Source: Deferrisoma camini S3R1 (GTDB lineage: Bacteria > Desulfobacterota > Deferrisomatia > Deferrisomatales > Deferrisomataceae). From it: a stretch of 64,000 nt of DNA. The notes under the pieces are model-generated. The model had not been told where the DNA came from. It worked only from the letters and a program-made list of their open reading frames with translations, and made no database searches. The position numbers and the translations under genes are program-made. The stretch spans positions 4,136,001-4,200,000 of the forward strand of contig NZ_JAFN01000001.1 in the NCBI RefSeq assembly GCF_000526155.1, read 5' to 3'. Positions 34,194 through 41,221 of the stretch are shown piece by piece; positions within the stretch are counted from its first letter, which is position 1; each line of letters starts with the position of its first letter.

Positions 34194-36209
34194 ATGAAAG
34201 ACATCCGAAACTTTGGAATCTTCGCCCACATCGACGCCGGAAAGACCACCCTTTCCGAGCGGATCCTCTACTACACGGGCCGCACCCACAAGATCGGCGA
34301 GGTCCACGACGGCCAGGCCGTCATGGACTGGATGCGCCAAGAGCAGGAGCGGGGCATCACCATCACCGCGGCCACTACCCGGGTGGAGTGGAAGGGGCAC
34401 CGCCTGAACCTGATCGACACCCCCGGCCACGTGGATTTCACGGTGGAGGTGGAGCGGTCGCTGCGGGTGCTCGACGGCGCCGTGATCGTGCTCGAGGCGG
34501 TCTCGGGCGTCCAACCCCAGACCGAGACGATCTGGCGCCAGGCCGACCGGTACCGCGTTCCGCGGATCGTGTTCGTGAACAAGATGGACCGGGTCGGGGC
34601 CGACTTCGGCCGCAGCGTGGACAGCGTGCGCGAGAGGTTGGGCGCCGTGCCCGTGCCGGTGGTGACCCCCCTGGGCGCCGAGGCGCGGTTTCGCGCCTGC
34701 CTCGACCTGCTTCGGGGCGAGGTGCTGGAGTGGGACGATGCGGACCGGGGCGCCACCATGACCCGCCGGGCCCCCGAGGGGGACGAGGTCGCCGAGCTGG
34801 AGACCCGGCGCGAGGCCCTGCTGGAGGCCCTGGCCGACTTCGACGACGCCGTGGCCGAGGCGTTCCTCGAGGGAACCTGGCCCGATCCGAATGAGCTCCG
34901 CAAGGTGCTCCGGCGCGAGACCCTGGCGGGCCGGATCGTGCCGGTGCTGGCGGGGTCGGCGCTGCGGAACAAGGGGGTGCAGCCGGTGCTGGACGCCGTG
35001 GTGGACTACCTGCCGAGCCCCCTGGACGTGCCCCCCATCCACGGGGTCCATCCGGACACCGGGGCCGAGGAGGTGCGCCGGGCCTCCGAGAAGGAGCCGT
35101 TCGCGGCCCTGGCGTTCAAGATCCAGCAGGACGTGGGCCGCAAGCTCACCTACGTGCGGGTGTACTCCGGCGTGTTCCGCGGGGGACGGCTGTACAACGC
35201 CACCCGGCGCAAGGTGGAGAAGCCGGCCGCGGTCCTGCGGCTCCACGCCGACAAGAAGGAGCGGGAGGTGGAGGCCCGGGCCGGCGACATCATCGCCCTG
35301 ACCGGGCTCAAGTGGACGGTCACCGGCGACACCCTGTGCGACCAGGACCACCCCCTGCTCCTCGAGACCATCGCGTTCGCCCCGCCGGTGATCAGCGTGG
35401 CCGTGGAGCCGGAGCGCAGCCAGGACGAGGCCAAGCTCCTGGAGGTGCTGGAGCGCCTGGAGGAGGAGGACCCCACCTTCCACCACGAGGTGAACGAGGA
35501 GACCGGCCAGACCCTCATCTCGGGCATGGGCGAGCTCCACCTGGAGGTGCTGGTGCGCCGGATGAAGGACGACTACAACCTGCCGGTGCAGGTGGGTCGG
35601 CCCCAGGTGGTGTACAAGGAGACCGTGGAGGGCGGGGCCGAGGCCGAGGCCACCTTCGACCGCACCCTGGGCGACAAGCGCCACTGGGCCACGGTGCGGG
35701 TGCGGGTGGCCGCGGCCGACCGGGGCGTCGGAAACCGCGTCACCCTGGCCCCGGCCGGGGAGCTGCCCGAGGCGGTGGCCCAGGCCGTGGAGCAGGGGAT
35801 ACGGGAGGCCTGGCTCAGCGGCGAGCTCGGCGGCTACCCCGTGGAGGACGTGGACGTCGAGGTGCTCTCCGTGGGGTTCGACCCAGAGAACCCCAGCGAG
35901 ATGGCGTGCAAGGTGGCCGCGAACCAGGCGTTCCGCGAGGCGTGCCGGAGCGCCGGCCCGGTGCAGCTCGAGCCGATCATGCGGGTCCAGATCCAGGTGC
36001 CCGACGAGAACGTGGGTGACGTGATCGGCGACATCAACGCCCGCCGGGGCGAGGTGCGGGGCATGAGCACCGGGGCCGGCATCACCGAGGTGGAGGCCCT
36101 GGTGCCCCTGCGGCGGATGTTCGGCTACTCCACCGACCTCCGGTCCAAGACCCAGGGCCGGGGCACCTTCCAGATGCTGTTCGAGCGGTACGACCGGGTG
36201 ACGGGGTGA
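34194..36209 (+). CDS. fusA: Elongation factor G, EF-G2-type
   Basis: A 671-residue translational GTPase. GTPase motifs are [50 protein letters not shown] and [13 protein letters not shown]. Domains II-V follow ([70 protein letters not shown]). It is shorter than the canonical 690-700 residue EF-G and is not beside rpsL/rpsG/tuf, as expected for the second EF-G paralogue. The role of such paralogues (recycling, stress) varies. Stop overlaps the next gene. Confidence 0.9.
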   Translation: MKDIRNFGIFAHIDAGKTTLSERILYYTGRTHKIGEVHDGQAVMDWMRQEQERGITITAATTRVEWKGHRLNLIDTPGHVDFTVEVERSLRVLDGAVIVLEAVSGVQPQTETIWRQADRYRVPRIVFVNKMDRVGADFGRSVDSVRERLGAVPVPVVTPLGAEARFRACLDLLRGEVLEWDDADRGATMTRRAPEGDEVAELETRREALLEALADFDDAVAEAFLEGTWPDPNELRKVLRRETLAGRIVPVLAGSALRNKGVQPVLDAVVDYLPSPLDVPPIHGVHPDTGAEEVRRASEKEPFAALAFKIQQDVGRKLTYVRVYSGVFRGGRLYNATRRKVEKPAAVLRLHADKKEREVEARAGDIIALTGLKWTVTGDTLCDQDHPLLLETIAFAPPVISVAVEPERSQDEAKLLEVLERLEEEDPTFHHEVNEETGQTLISGMGELHLEVLVRRMKDDYNLPVQVGRPQVVYKETVEGGAEAEATFDRTLGDKRHWATVRVRVAAADRGVGNRVTLAPAGELPEAVAQAVEQGIREAWLSGELGGYPVEDVDVEVLSVGFDPENPSEMACKVAANQAFREACRSAGPVQLEPIMRVQIQVPDENVGDVIGDINARRGEVRGMSTGAGITEVEALVPLRRMFGYSTDLRSKTQGRGTFQMLFERYDRVTG

Positions 36210-36904
36210 CCCCGACCCCGCCGCTTCCCATCCTCTATCAGGACGATGCCTGCGTGGCGGTGGCCAAGCCCGCAGGGCTCCTGGTCCACCCCGTGCCCAA
36301 GATCCGGGAGAAGGACTCGGTCCTCCGGCGGTTGAGGGACCACCTGGGCCGATGGGTCTACCCCGTGCACCGGCTCGACCGGGCCACTTCGGGGGCCCTG
36401 GTGATGGCCCTGAGCCCCGAGGCGGCGCAGGTTCTCGCAGGGGCGTTCCGGGAGGGTCGGGTGGAGAAGGTCTACCACGCGGTGGTCCGGGGATGGACCG
36501 ACCCGGAGGGGGAGATCGACCGGCCCCTCAAGGACAAGGAGACCGGGGCGGTGCGGCCGGCCCGCACCCGGTACCGCCGCCTGGCCACGGCCGAGCTCCC
36601 GATCCCGGTGGGGCCGTTCCCCACGGCCCGGTACAGCCTGCTGGAGGTCCGGCCGCTCACCGGCCGCACCCACCAGATCCGCCGGCACCTCTCGGGCATC
36701 GCCCACCCCGTCGTGGGCGACACGGTCCACGGCGACGGTCGCCACAACCGCATGTTCCGCGAGCGTCTCGGCGTGCCGGGCCTGTTGCTCCACGCCCGGG
36801 TCCTGGTCTTTCCCTCCCCGGCCACGGGCGAGCCGGTCCGGGTCACCGCTCCCTTCGACGAACGCTGGCGCAGGGCCCTGGATGCGTTGGGATGGACGGG
36901 CTAG
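36206..36904 (+). CDS. RluA-family RNA pseudouridine synthase
   Basis: A 232-residue pseudouridine synthase with the catalytic Asp in the RluA signature [17 protein letters not shown], and the later [27 protein letters not shown]. The short N-terminus (no S4 domain) and [21 protein letters not shown] opening resemble TruC (tRNA U65). GTG 36206 overlaps the EF-G2 stop. The stop at 36902-36904 is the last recognisable host gene before phage-derived DNA begins about 50 bases further on. Confidence 0.88.
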   Translation: MTPTPPLPILYQDDACVAVAKPAGLLVHPVPKIREKDSVLRRLRDHLGRWVYPVHRLDRATSGALVMALSPEAAQVLAGAFREGRVEKVYHAVVRGWTDPEGEIDRPLKDKETGAVRPARTRYRRLATAELPIPVGPFPTARYSLLEVRPLTGRTHQIRRHLSGIAHPVVGDTVHGDGRHNRMFRERLGVPGLLLHARVLVFPSPATGEPVRVTAPFDERWRRALDALGWTG

Positions 36905-36955
36905 TTCGAAGGATATTACCGCGGCTCGTAGTCCCCAGGTCCCCCCTTCAACCTC

Positions 36956-37065
36956 CCGATCCCGCCGTGACGATCGTCCACGACCGGCACAGCTACGACC
37001 AGGAGAAACGCGAGGCACTCCTGGCGTGGGAGAGGAGGGTGCGGGAGATCGCGGGGGCCAGATAG
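36956..37065 (+). pseudogene. 3' end of a decayed phage integrase
   Basis: Only the last 36 codons of a tyrosine recombinase remain, aligning without gaps to the C-terminus of the intact integrase at 39918-41093 (VTIVHDRHSYDQEKRE against VTAVYDRHSYDREKRE, both ending REI-GAR). The residue aligned with the first Tyr of the intact VYDRHSY motif, the probable nucleophile, is His. The N-terminal 90 percent is missing, removed by a deletion whose left end lies about 50 bases after the pseudouridine synthase gene. It marks the left remnant of an older related prophage. Confidence 0.88.
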
Positions 37066-37177
37066 ACCAAAGGCTCTCTCCGGGGAGGGAGTCTTGCCAG
37101 GGCTCCGGGCGGCTTGTCATCGCCGTGTGCCCGAGGCCCGCTGCCCGCAGGCAGTCTCGCTAGCCCGATTGATCGGG
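36956..37177. repeat. Left copy of a 222-bp direct repeat
   Basis: Pairs with 40984-41205. By hand alignment the copies have about 25 mismatches and no gaps. The repeat covers the integrase 3' end, a conserved hairpin, and a short tail ending GATTGATCGGG. Beyond that point the copies diverge completely into different cargo genes. The last few codons of the SecB-like gene lie inside this copy. Confidence 0.93.
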
Positions 37178-37630
37178 GATACTTTCTTCTTCCGCTAAGC
37201 CTTCTTTGGGGGGCTCTTCCATGTGGACTCCGGGGTGAAAGCTCCACGCCGGAAGCATCACGTTACCCCAGGGGCCCCGCCCCGTTACACCCAAAAGGAA
37301 CTCCCGCGCTGCGGCGAACAGGATAGTACTGCCGTTAACGTGCACCAGCGTGGTGCGCTGATCTTCCGGCACGGTCTCATCCACGCGGAAGAAGCCCACA
37401 GCGTCCAACTCGATGCCGTACGGGCTCGGGTGATCTTCGTCGTAGGCGACCCGGATCTTTAGGATCAGGCGGAAGCGCAAGGGGTCTTTGGTGTTGACGC
37501 TGACCTGAGGCTGCGCGCTGAGCTTGATGGGCACCTCTTGATTGGTGTCGGTGTTGGCGAAGTTCGGGTTCGCCTCGACGAGTACCCTGGGGAAGAAGTA
37601 GTTCTCAAGCCGCAAGGGGGGCGCTTTCAT
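37160..37630 (-). CDS. SecB-like chaperone of a toxin-antitoxin-chaperone module
   Basis: A 156-residue protein with the SecB fold pattern: RLENYFFPRVLVEANPNF, EVPIKLSAQPQVSV, FRLILKIRVAYDED, a central VGFFRVDE and GVTGRGPWGNVMLPAWSF (the region where SecB has its conserved Pro-rich turn). It lies directly behind a HigB-HigA pair, with its start (ATG 37630, AAAGGAGGAG upstream) overlapping the antitoxin 3' end by 26 bases. In known TAC modules (for example Mycobacterium tuberculosis HigBA-Rv1957) such a chaperone protects the antitoxin. Its last residues (DQSG) are encoded inside the 222-bp repeat, suggesting a recombination junction there. Confidence 0.82.
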   Translation of the reverse strand: MKAPPLRLENYFFPRVLVEANPNFANTDTNQEVPIKLSAQPQVSVNTKDPLRFRLILKIRVAYDEDHPSPYGIELDAVGFFRVDETVPEDQRTTLVHVNGSTILFAAAREFLLGVTGRGPWGNVMLPAWSFHPGVHMEEPPKEGLAEEESIPDQSG

Positions 37631-38030
37631 CGCACTCCTCCTTTGCAGCCGGTATCTCGGTTTCACGATACGTGTCCGCCCACCCTTCCGCCGCTTGAGT
37701 CCACTGGCCTGGTCTCCCTGGCCATGGAAGTTTCTCCCAGACCGTCGCCCGGCTCTCTTCGCACGGCCCGGGATCCAGGTGGATATGCACTCTCTCCCCG
37801 AACGCCGCGGCGATCTTTGTCATGGTCTTGATGGTGAAGTTGGCGTTGCCCGAGAGCATCTTGGTGACGTACGCCTGGCTAGTGCCGAGGCGTCGGGCCA
37901 ACTCCGCCTTGTTGATGCCGTGCTTCTCCATCAGTCGGTGGATCTCCAGGGTGAAATCGTGAACGGCGTGAACGGCCAGAAACTCGGGGTCTTGGTCGAG
38001 GCCGTCGAAGTACTTCTGAAATACGCTCAT
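37605..38030 (-). CDS. HigA-type antitoxin with C-terminal chaperone-addiction-like extension
   Basis: A 141-residue protein. Residues about 30-95 form an XRE helix-turn-helix (NKAELARRLGTSQAYVTKML, then NFTIKTMTKIAAAFG). After it comes a Trp-rich, probably disordered tail (VWEKLPWPGRPGQW...EGWADTYRE) of about 45 residues. In TAC systems a C-terminal tail of this sort (the ChAD) is bound by the SecB-like chaperone and makes the antitoxin unstable without it. The gene overlaps HigB (ATGA) and the chaperone gene. Functional assignment of the tail is inference. Confidence 0.85.
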   Translation of the reverse strand: MSVFQKYFDGLDQDPEFLAVHAVHDFTLEIHRLMEKHGINKAELARRLGTSQAYVTKMLSGNANFTIKTMTKIAAAFGERVHIHLDPGPCEESRATVWEKLPWPGRPGQWTQAAEGWADTYRETEIPAAKEECDESAPLAA

Positions 38031-38437
38031 GGCGTCTCCTCCCAGTCGCGGGCGAGGGTCCCGCCTTTCTTGGCCTCCAGGTAGCGCTTACGCCGGGTCT
38101 TCGCGCGGTCGATCTCCGGCCTGGGGGTCTTCTGCGACTGCTTCACAAACCCGTGTGAGCAGAGGATGAGGCTTCCGGCCTCATCGTCGTAGAACCACAG
38201 AATCCGTGCACGTCCGTGGCGGAACTCCCAGATGCCGCCCCCAAGATGCTTGCAGTACTGCGTCTCGCTGGGGCGACCTCCCACGCTGACGCGCTCGATC
38301 AGGTCGAGAAGCCCGTTGAGGTCTGCCGATCTACCCTTCTCGAGTTCGGCAAAGAAGTCCTCAAGGTCACAGCGCCCCGTGTCGGCCGCGATGGCGCAGA
38401 CCCGGTGTCTTCCTTTTCGGACGGTGATGAGGCGCAT
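38027..38437 (-). CDS. HigB-type toxin (phage Gp49-like / RelE superfamily)
   Basis: A 136-residue basic protein with the Gp49-like pattern: DLEDFFAELEKGR, LLDLIERVSVGGRP, CKHLGGGIWEFRHGRARILWFYDDE, LILCSHGFVKQSQKTP, and a C-terminal EIDRAKTRRKRYLE. This family cleaves mRNA on the ribosome. First gene of the toxin-antitoxin-chaperone operon. The annotated ATG at 38437 lies inside a TAATAT that could be a -10 element, so transcription may be leaderless or the true control differs. No alternative in-frame start is present nearby. Confidence 0.84.
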   Translation of the reverse strand: MRLITVRKGRHRVCAIAADTGRCDLEDFFAELEKGRSADLNGLLDLIERVSVGGRPSETQYCKHLGGGIWEFRHGRARILWFYDDEAGSLILCSHGFVKQSQKTPRPEIDRAKTRRKRYLEAKKGGTLARDWEETP

Positions 38438-38438
38438 A

Positions 38439-38454
38439 TTAACTTATCGGTTAA
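38439..38454. promoter_or_regulatory. Inverted repeat, candidate antitoxin operator
   Basis: TTAAC-TTATCG-GTTAA is an inverted repeat immediately upstream of the toxin start. It lies between a minus-strand TTGCAT (38458-38463) and TAATAT (38436-38441), the position expected for autorepression by a HigA-type protein. Confidence 0.5.
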
Positions 38455-38584
38455 GGGATGCAAACGCTAAAATTGCCAGCCCAAGATAATGTGTGTCTGT
38501 GCCCGCCGACCTCAAGATATGCCGCCCACCCATGCCCTTTGTCCACGGGGGTCACCTCGCGCATGTCTTCCCCTTTTCTTCAGA

Positions 38585-38710
38585 TCATCGCCCGGGTGCC
38601 CGCCTGAACCGCCAGGGGGGCGTTGGATCAGACAGTGACCAGACGCCCCGCTTCGCGGCCCGGGCCTCGAGGGCGACGAGCGTCACAGCAGCTTGACCAG
38701 GGCGGCGGCA
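38585..38710 (-). pseudogene. 3' fragment of a phage thermonuclease gene
   Basis: Reading leftward to the TGA at 38585-38587, the minus strand encodes VALEARAAKRGVWSLSDPTP and PWRFRRAPGR, which match the C-terminus of the intact nuclease at 42700-43191 (LEAEARAAKRGLWSLPDPRP, PWEWRRGRRK). The catalytic part is missing. The fragment holds the same position relative to integrase and repressor as in the resident prophage, so it belongs to the relic phage. The upstream edge of similarity is uncertain. Confidence 0.8.
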
Positions 38711-38738
38711 ACGACGGCGGCTTGGGTGCCCGTCTCCT

Positions 38739-39293
38739 CTATTTTGCCCCTACAGTGGCAACCCCGTGGGTCACATCGTGGAAGGCCAGGAGGCATGAGA
38801 GGTCGGCGGGGTCCAGTCGCGCGCGCTGGGTCAGGACCTCCCCCTTGATCTCGATCAGCACGCGCCGTGCGGAGACGATGCGATCAAGGTCCTCCGGGCT
38901 CACTTCGCAGAAGGTGGTCTCGAACGCTTCGCCGGTGTCCGTGATGTTGCGCCTGCCGTCGCTTCCCGTGCACGTCAGGACGATCTTGTCCCCGTCGGCG
39001 ATGAACGTCATGGCTTTGCCCGGCGAGAGAAACGCCCAAGTCGGGCCCACCCACTGGGCGAAGAATCCCAGCTTGAAGCCTCTTCTGTCGCTTGTTGCCG
39101 ATGCGCCGAGATACCAGATGCCGTTCTGAACGGTGCCCCCGCTCAGGATCAGGGAGTCGAGGACCACGCATTGGGCGTCTTGCAACGGGTCCTTCCACTT
39201 TCGGATCGGGCAGAGAGGCCCGCCTGCGAACGCCCCGGAACTGACCAGACATAGAACCGCCCCCAGAAAAACGCCCCTCCGTACCCCCTTCAC
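38739..39293 (-). CDS. Exported protein of unknown function in the relic prophage
   Basis: A 184-residue protein with a signal peptide (GVFLGAVLCLVSSGAFAGG). The mature part includes four cysteines and a beta-rich middle (AMTFIADGDKIVLTCTGSDG) and the segment SARRVLIEIKGEVLTQRARL. I do not recognise a family. It sits between nuclease and repressor remnants, where the resident prophage has a different membrane protein gene. Its frame is intact although its neighbours are decayed, so it may still be expressed as a lysogenic gene. Confidence 0.65.
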   Translation of the reverse strand: MKGVRRGVFLGAVLCLVSSGAFAGGPLCPIRKWKDPLQDAQCVVLDSLILSGGTVQNGIWYLGASATSDRRGFKLGFFAQWVGPTWAFLSPGKAMTFIADGDKIVLTCTGSDGRRNITDTGEAFETTFCEVSPEDLDRIVSARRVLIEIKGEVLTQRARLDPADLSCLLAFHDVTHGVATVGAK

Positions 39294-39324
39294 GTGAACG
39301 CCCCCTTGATAGGTGAAAGGTTGC

Positions 39325-39520
39325 CCCCGCTTTCTCGCCAGTTACACCGTCTGCCCGATCATCCGGAATCCGGGCGCCCCTCTGTGATCCCCTCATGCGT
39401 CGCCTTTTCCCCGCACGAGCACGGGCTGCCGAGCCTGGTCTGAACCACCCGGTCGGAAATGCAACCATGTTTCCGTGCCCTCGTCCATCAGGATCAGGAC
39501 CAAACCGCGGGTGTCTGGGC
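39325..39520 (-). pseudogene. Decayed S24/CI-type phage repressor
   Basis: Two pieces of the resident repressor gene (43646-44293) are recognisable on the minus strand. One encodes MDEGTETWLHFRPGGSDQAR then QPVLVRGKGD, the equivalent of IDEGVETWLHFRTEWL...RQLVLMRVEGD. The other encodes RGAPGFRMIGQTV, a TAA stop, then LARK, the equivalent of EGAPGFRVIGQAVWMARK. The roughly 80 codons between them, including the protease Ser and Lys region, are deleted, as is the DNA-binding domain. It confirms a second, related lambda-like phage once occupied this site. Confidence 0.83.
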
Positions 39521-39667
39521 AAGAGCGGTTCCGTTGGCTGCTGGTCGGAGGCGCATGGGGAGGAACGCTCGGTTGAACGGCCGCGTTTGAGTGTGAAGAA
39601 GCGCTCATGGGCGCACGCCTGTCGGGGCGGGAAAACCACCGGATCAAGGAACCAAACGAAGAATCGT

Positions 39668-39721
39668 TGGTGCCCGGGGCGGGATTCGAACCCGCACGGC
39701 CTTGCGGCCTAGGGATTTTAA
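39668..39721 (-). tRNA. 3' half of tRNA-Leu(UAA): attachment site copy, not a complete tRNA
   Basis: The minus strand reads from the anticodon loop (TTAAAATCCC) through a class II variable arm (GGCC-GCAA-GGCC), a T arm (GCGGG-TTCGAAT-CCCGC), CCCGGGC, A and an encoded CCA end. From position 33 onward it resembles tRNA-Leu with anticodon UAA. No 5' half lies to the right, so this is a partial copy made by site-specific integration. Non-phage or older DNA lies to its left, and integrase is about 200 bases to its right, which is the left attachment site geometry. The intact tRNA should be at the far end of the prophage, beyond the window. Confidence 0.88.
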
Positions 39722-39731
39722 GTGACCGAAT

Positions 39732-39746
39732 CCGGCGATTCGCCGG
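39732..39746. repeat. Perfect 15-bp palindrome beside the attachment site
   Basis: CCGGCGA-T-TCGCCGG lies 10 bases right of the tRNA fragment, in the phage attachment region. It could be a recombination-protein or excisionase site or a transcription stop. Confidence 0.5.
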
Positions 39747-39856
39747 GTTCCGGTAGCTTTTGGCTGGGTTTCTGTTTTTCCTTGCGTTACATGGGGTTAT
39801 GTGTGTATTCTCGGTGCGTCGGCGTCCGCCGGGGTGCGGTGGTACCCGGAGCGAAG

Positions 39857-39898
39857 CGGACACTTTTCGGACACTTTTTGACGGTGTCCGACGGACAC
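39857..39898. promoter_or_regulatory. Four CGGACAC heptamers upstream of integrase
   Basis: CGGACAC occurs at 39857, 39868 and 39892, and inverted (GTGTCCG) at 39884; the last two form the perfect palindrome GTGTCCGACGGACAC. The first two are spaced 11 bp apart, about one helical turn. Placed between the attachment core and the integrase start, they are good candidates for integrase arm-type sites or an operator for the integrase gene. Confidence 0.6.
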
Positions 39899-39917
39899 GT
39901 CGCCACCGAGGGACCCT

Positions 39918-41093
39918 ATGCCAGCCCGCTTGTTCACGTCCGCGTACCTGCGGAGTCTCCGGCCGAAAGATAGACGTTACGAGGTCAGGGAGCCCGGTGG
40001 CCTCGGGCTCTGGGTGTACCCATCGGGCCGGAAAACCTGGATGTACACGTACACGGTGGGTGGGCGGAAGTTCCGGCTCAAGATCGGGGAGTACCCCCGG
40101 GTGGGGCTGGCCGAGGCGCGCAAGCTCGTGGTGGCCGCGAAGGCGGACATTGCGCAGGGGATCAACCCCCAGCTCGCCACGCGCAGGAAGCGCCAAGAGA
40201 TGAAGCGCCAAGGTCTTACTGTGCGCGACCTCGTGCGGGCCTATATCGAGCGCTGGGCGAAGCCACGAAAGCGCTCCTGGGCCGAGGACCAGCGCCGGCT
40301 CAAAGCGGACGTGGTGCGGGCGTGGGGCCACCGGCCGGCGTCGGAGATCACACGGGCAGACGTTCGCGAGCTTCTGGACGAGGTGCTTGAGCGGGGGCCC
40401 TACGCGGCGAACCGGCTGTTTGCGACGATGCGCCGGATGTTCAACTGGGCGGTGGAGGTGGACCTCCTGCCGGCGTCGCCCTGTTGGCAGGTGCGGATGC
40501 CGGCCCAGGAGCAGCCCCGGGAACGGGTGCTGACGCCGGCGGAGATTCGGGCGTTCTGGTGGGGGCTGGAAGGGTTCTCCCATGTGCGAGGGGATGCGTT
40601 TCTCCCCCGGGACTCAGTGCGCCGGGCGCTGCGCGTGCTGCTCCTGACGGCCCAGCGGCCCGGGGAGGTGTCGGCGCTTCCGTGGGCCGAGGTCGAGGGG
40701 GAGTGGTGGACGATCCCGGGGGAGCGCACCAAGAACCGCAAGACTCATCGTGTGCCTCTGACGCCCCTGGTGCTGGAGCTCCTGGGCGAGCCGGGGGGCG
40801 AGTGGGTGTTCCCCGGCCGAGCAAAGCCGATCACGCCCACGGATCTCGGGCACGCGATTCAGCAGTACCGGCGCCTCACCGGGGTGGAGCGCTTCACCCC
40901 CCACGACCTGCGCCGGACCGCGGCTTCGGGGATGGCCTCGTTGGGGGTGCCCCGGCTCGTGATCCGCCAGGTGCTGAACCACACCGACCCCACGGTGACG
41001 GCCGTGTACGATCGGCACAGCTACGACCGGGAGAAGCGCGAGGCGCTGGAGGCGTGGGAGCGGAGGGTGCGGGAGATCACGGGGGCCAGATAG
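39918..41093 (+). CDS. int: P4-type tyrosine integrase
   Basis: A 391-residue site-specific recombinase. It has an N-terminal arm-binding DUF4102 domain (LRPKDRRYEV, GLWVYPSGRKTWMYTY, FRLKIGEYPRVGLAEAR), a core-binding SAM-like domain (LTVRDLVRAYIERWAKP) and the catalytic domain with Arg in LLTAQRPGEV, the HDLRRT box, NHTDP with the second His, and the C-terminal VYDRHSY with the nucleophilic Tyr. P4-type integrases generally use tRNA genes, in line with the tRNA-Leu fragment 200 bases upstream. It reads away from the attachment site. A TTGCGT-18-TATTCT promoter candidate lies at 39782-39811. Confidence 0.96.
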   Translation: MPARLFTSAYLRSLRPKDRRYEVREPGGLGLWVYPSGRKTWMYTYTVGGRKFRLKIGEYPRVGLAEARKLVVAAKADIAQGINPQLATRRKRQEMKRQGLTVRDLVRAYIERWAKPRKRSWAEDQRRLKADVVRAWGHRPASEITRADVRELLDEVLERGPYAANRLFATMRRMFNWAVEVDLLPASPCWQVRMPAQEQPRERVLTPAEIRAFWWGLEGFSHVRGDAFLPRDSVRRALRVLLLTAQRPGEVSALPWAEVEGEWWTIPGERTKNRKTHRVPLTPLVLELLGEPGGEWVFPGRAKPITPTDLGHAIQQYRRLTGVERFTPHDLRRTAASGMASLGVPRLVIRQVLNHTDPTVTAVYDRHSYDREKREALEAWERRVREITGAR

Positions 41094-41205
41094 ACCGAAG
41101 GCTCCCTCCGGGGAGGGAGCCTTGCCAGAGCCCCAAGCGGCTTGTCATCGCCGTGTGCCCGCGGCCCGCTGCCCGAAGGCAGTCTCGCTAGCCCGATTGA
41201 TCGGG
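40984..41205. repeat. Right copy of the 222-bp direct repeat
   Basis: Includes the last 36 integrase codons, the hairpin at 41098-41123 and the tail ending GATTGATCGGG. It aligns without gaps to 36956-37177. Both copies end just before a minus-strand cargo gene. Confidence 0.93.
41098..41123. terminator. 12-bp perfect hairpin after integrase, conserved in the relic
   Basis: AAGGCTCCCTCC-GG-GGAGGGAGCCTT sits between the converging integrase and cargo genes, a typical place for a bidirectional terminator. No long T-run follows. The relic equivalent at 37070-37095 differs at two stem positions, and both changes turn C-G pairs into U-G pairs, so pairing is kept. Confidence 0.65.
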
Positions 41206-41221
41206 AACAGCATCTCGCTGC

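Noticed and set aside
39668-39721. A complete tRNA-Leu gene
   Set aside because: The 5' half (acceptor 5' strand, D arm, 5' anticodon stem) is absent to the right, so this is only an attachment-site copy.
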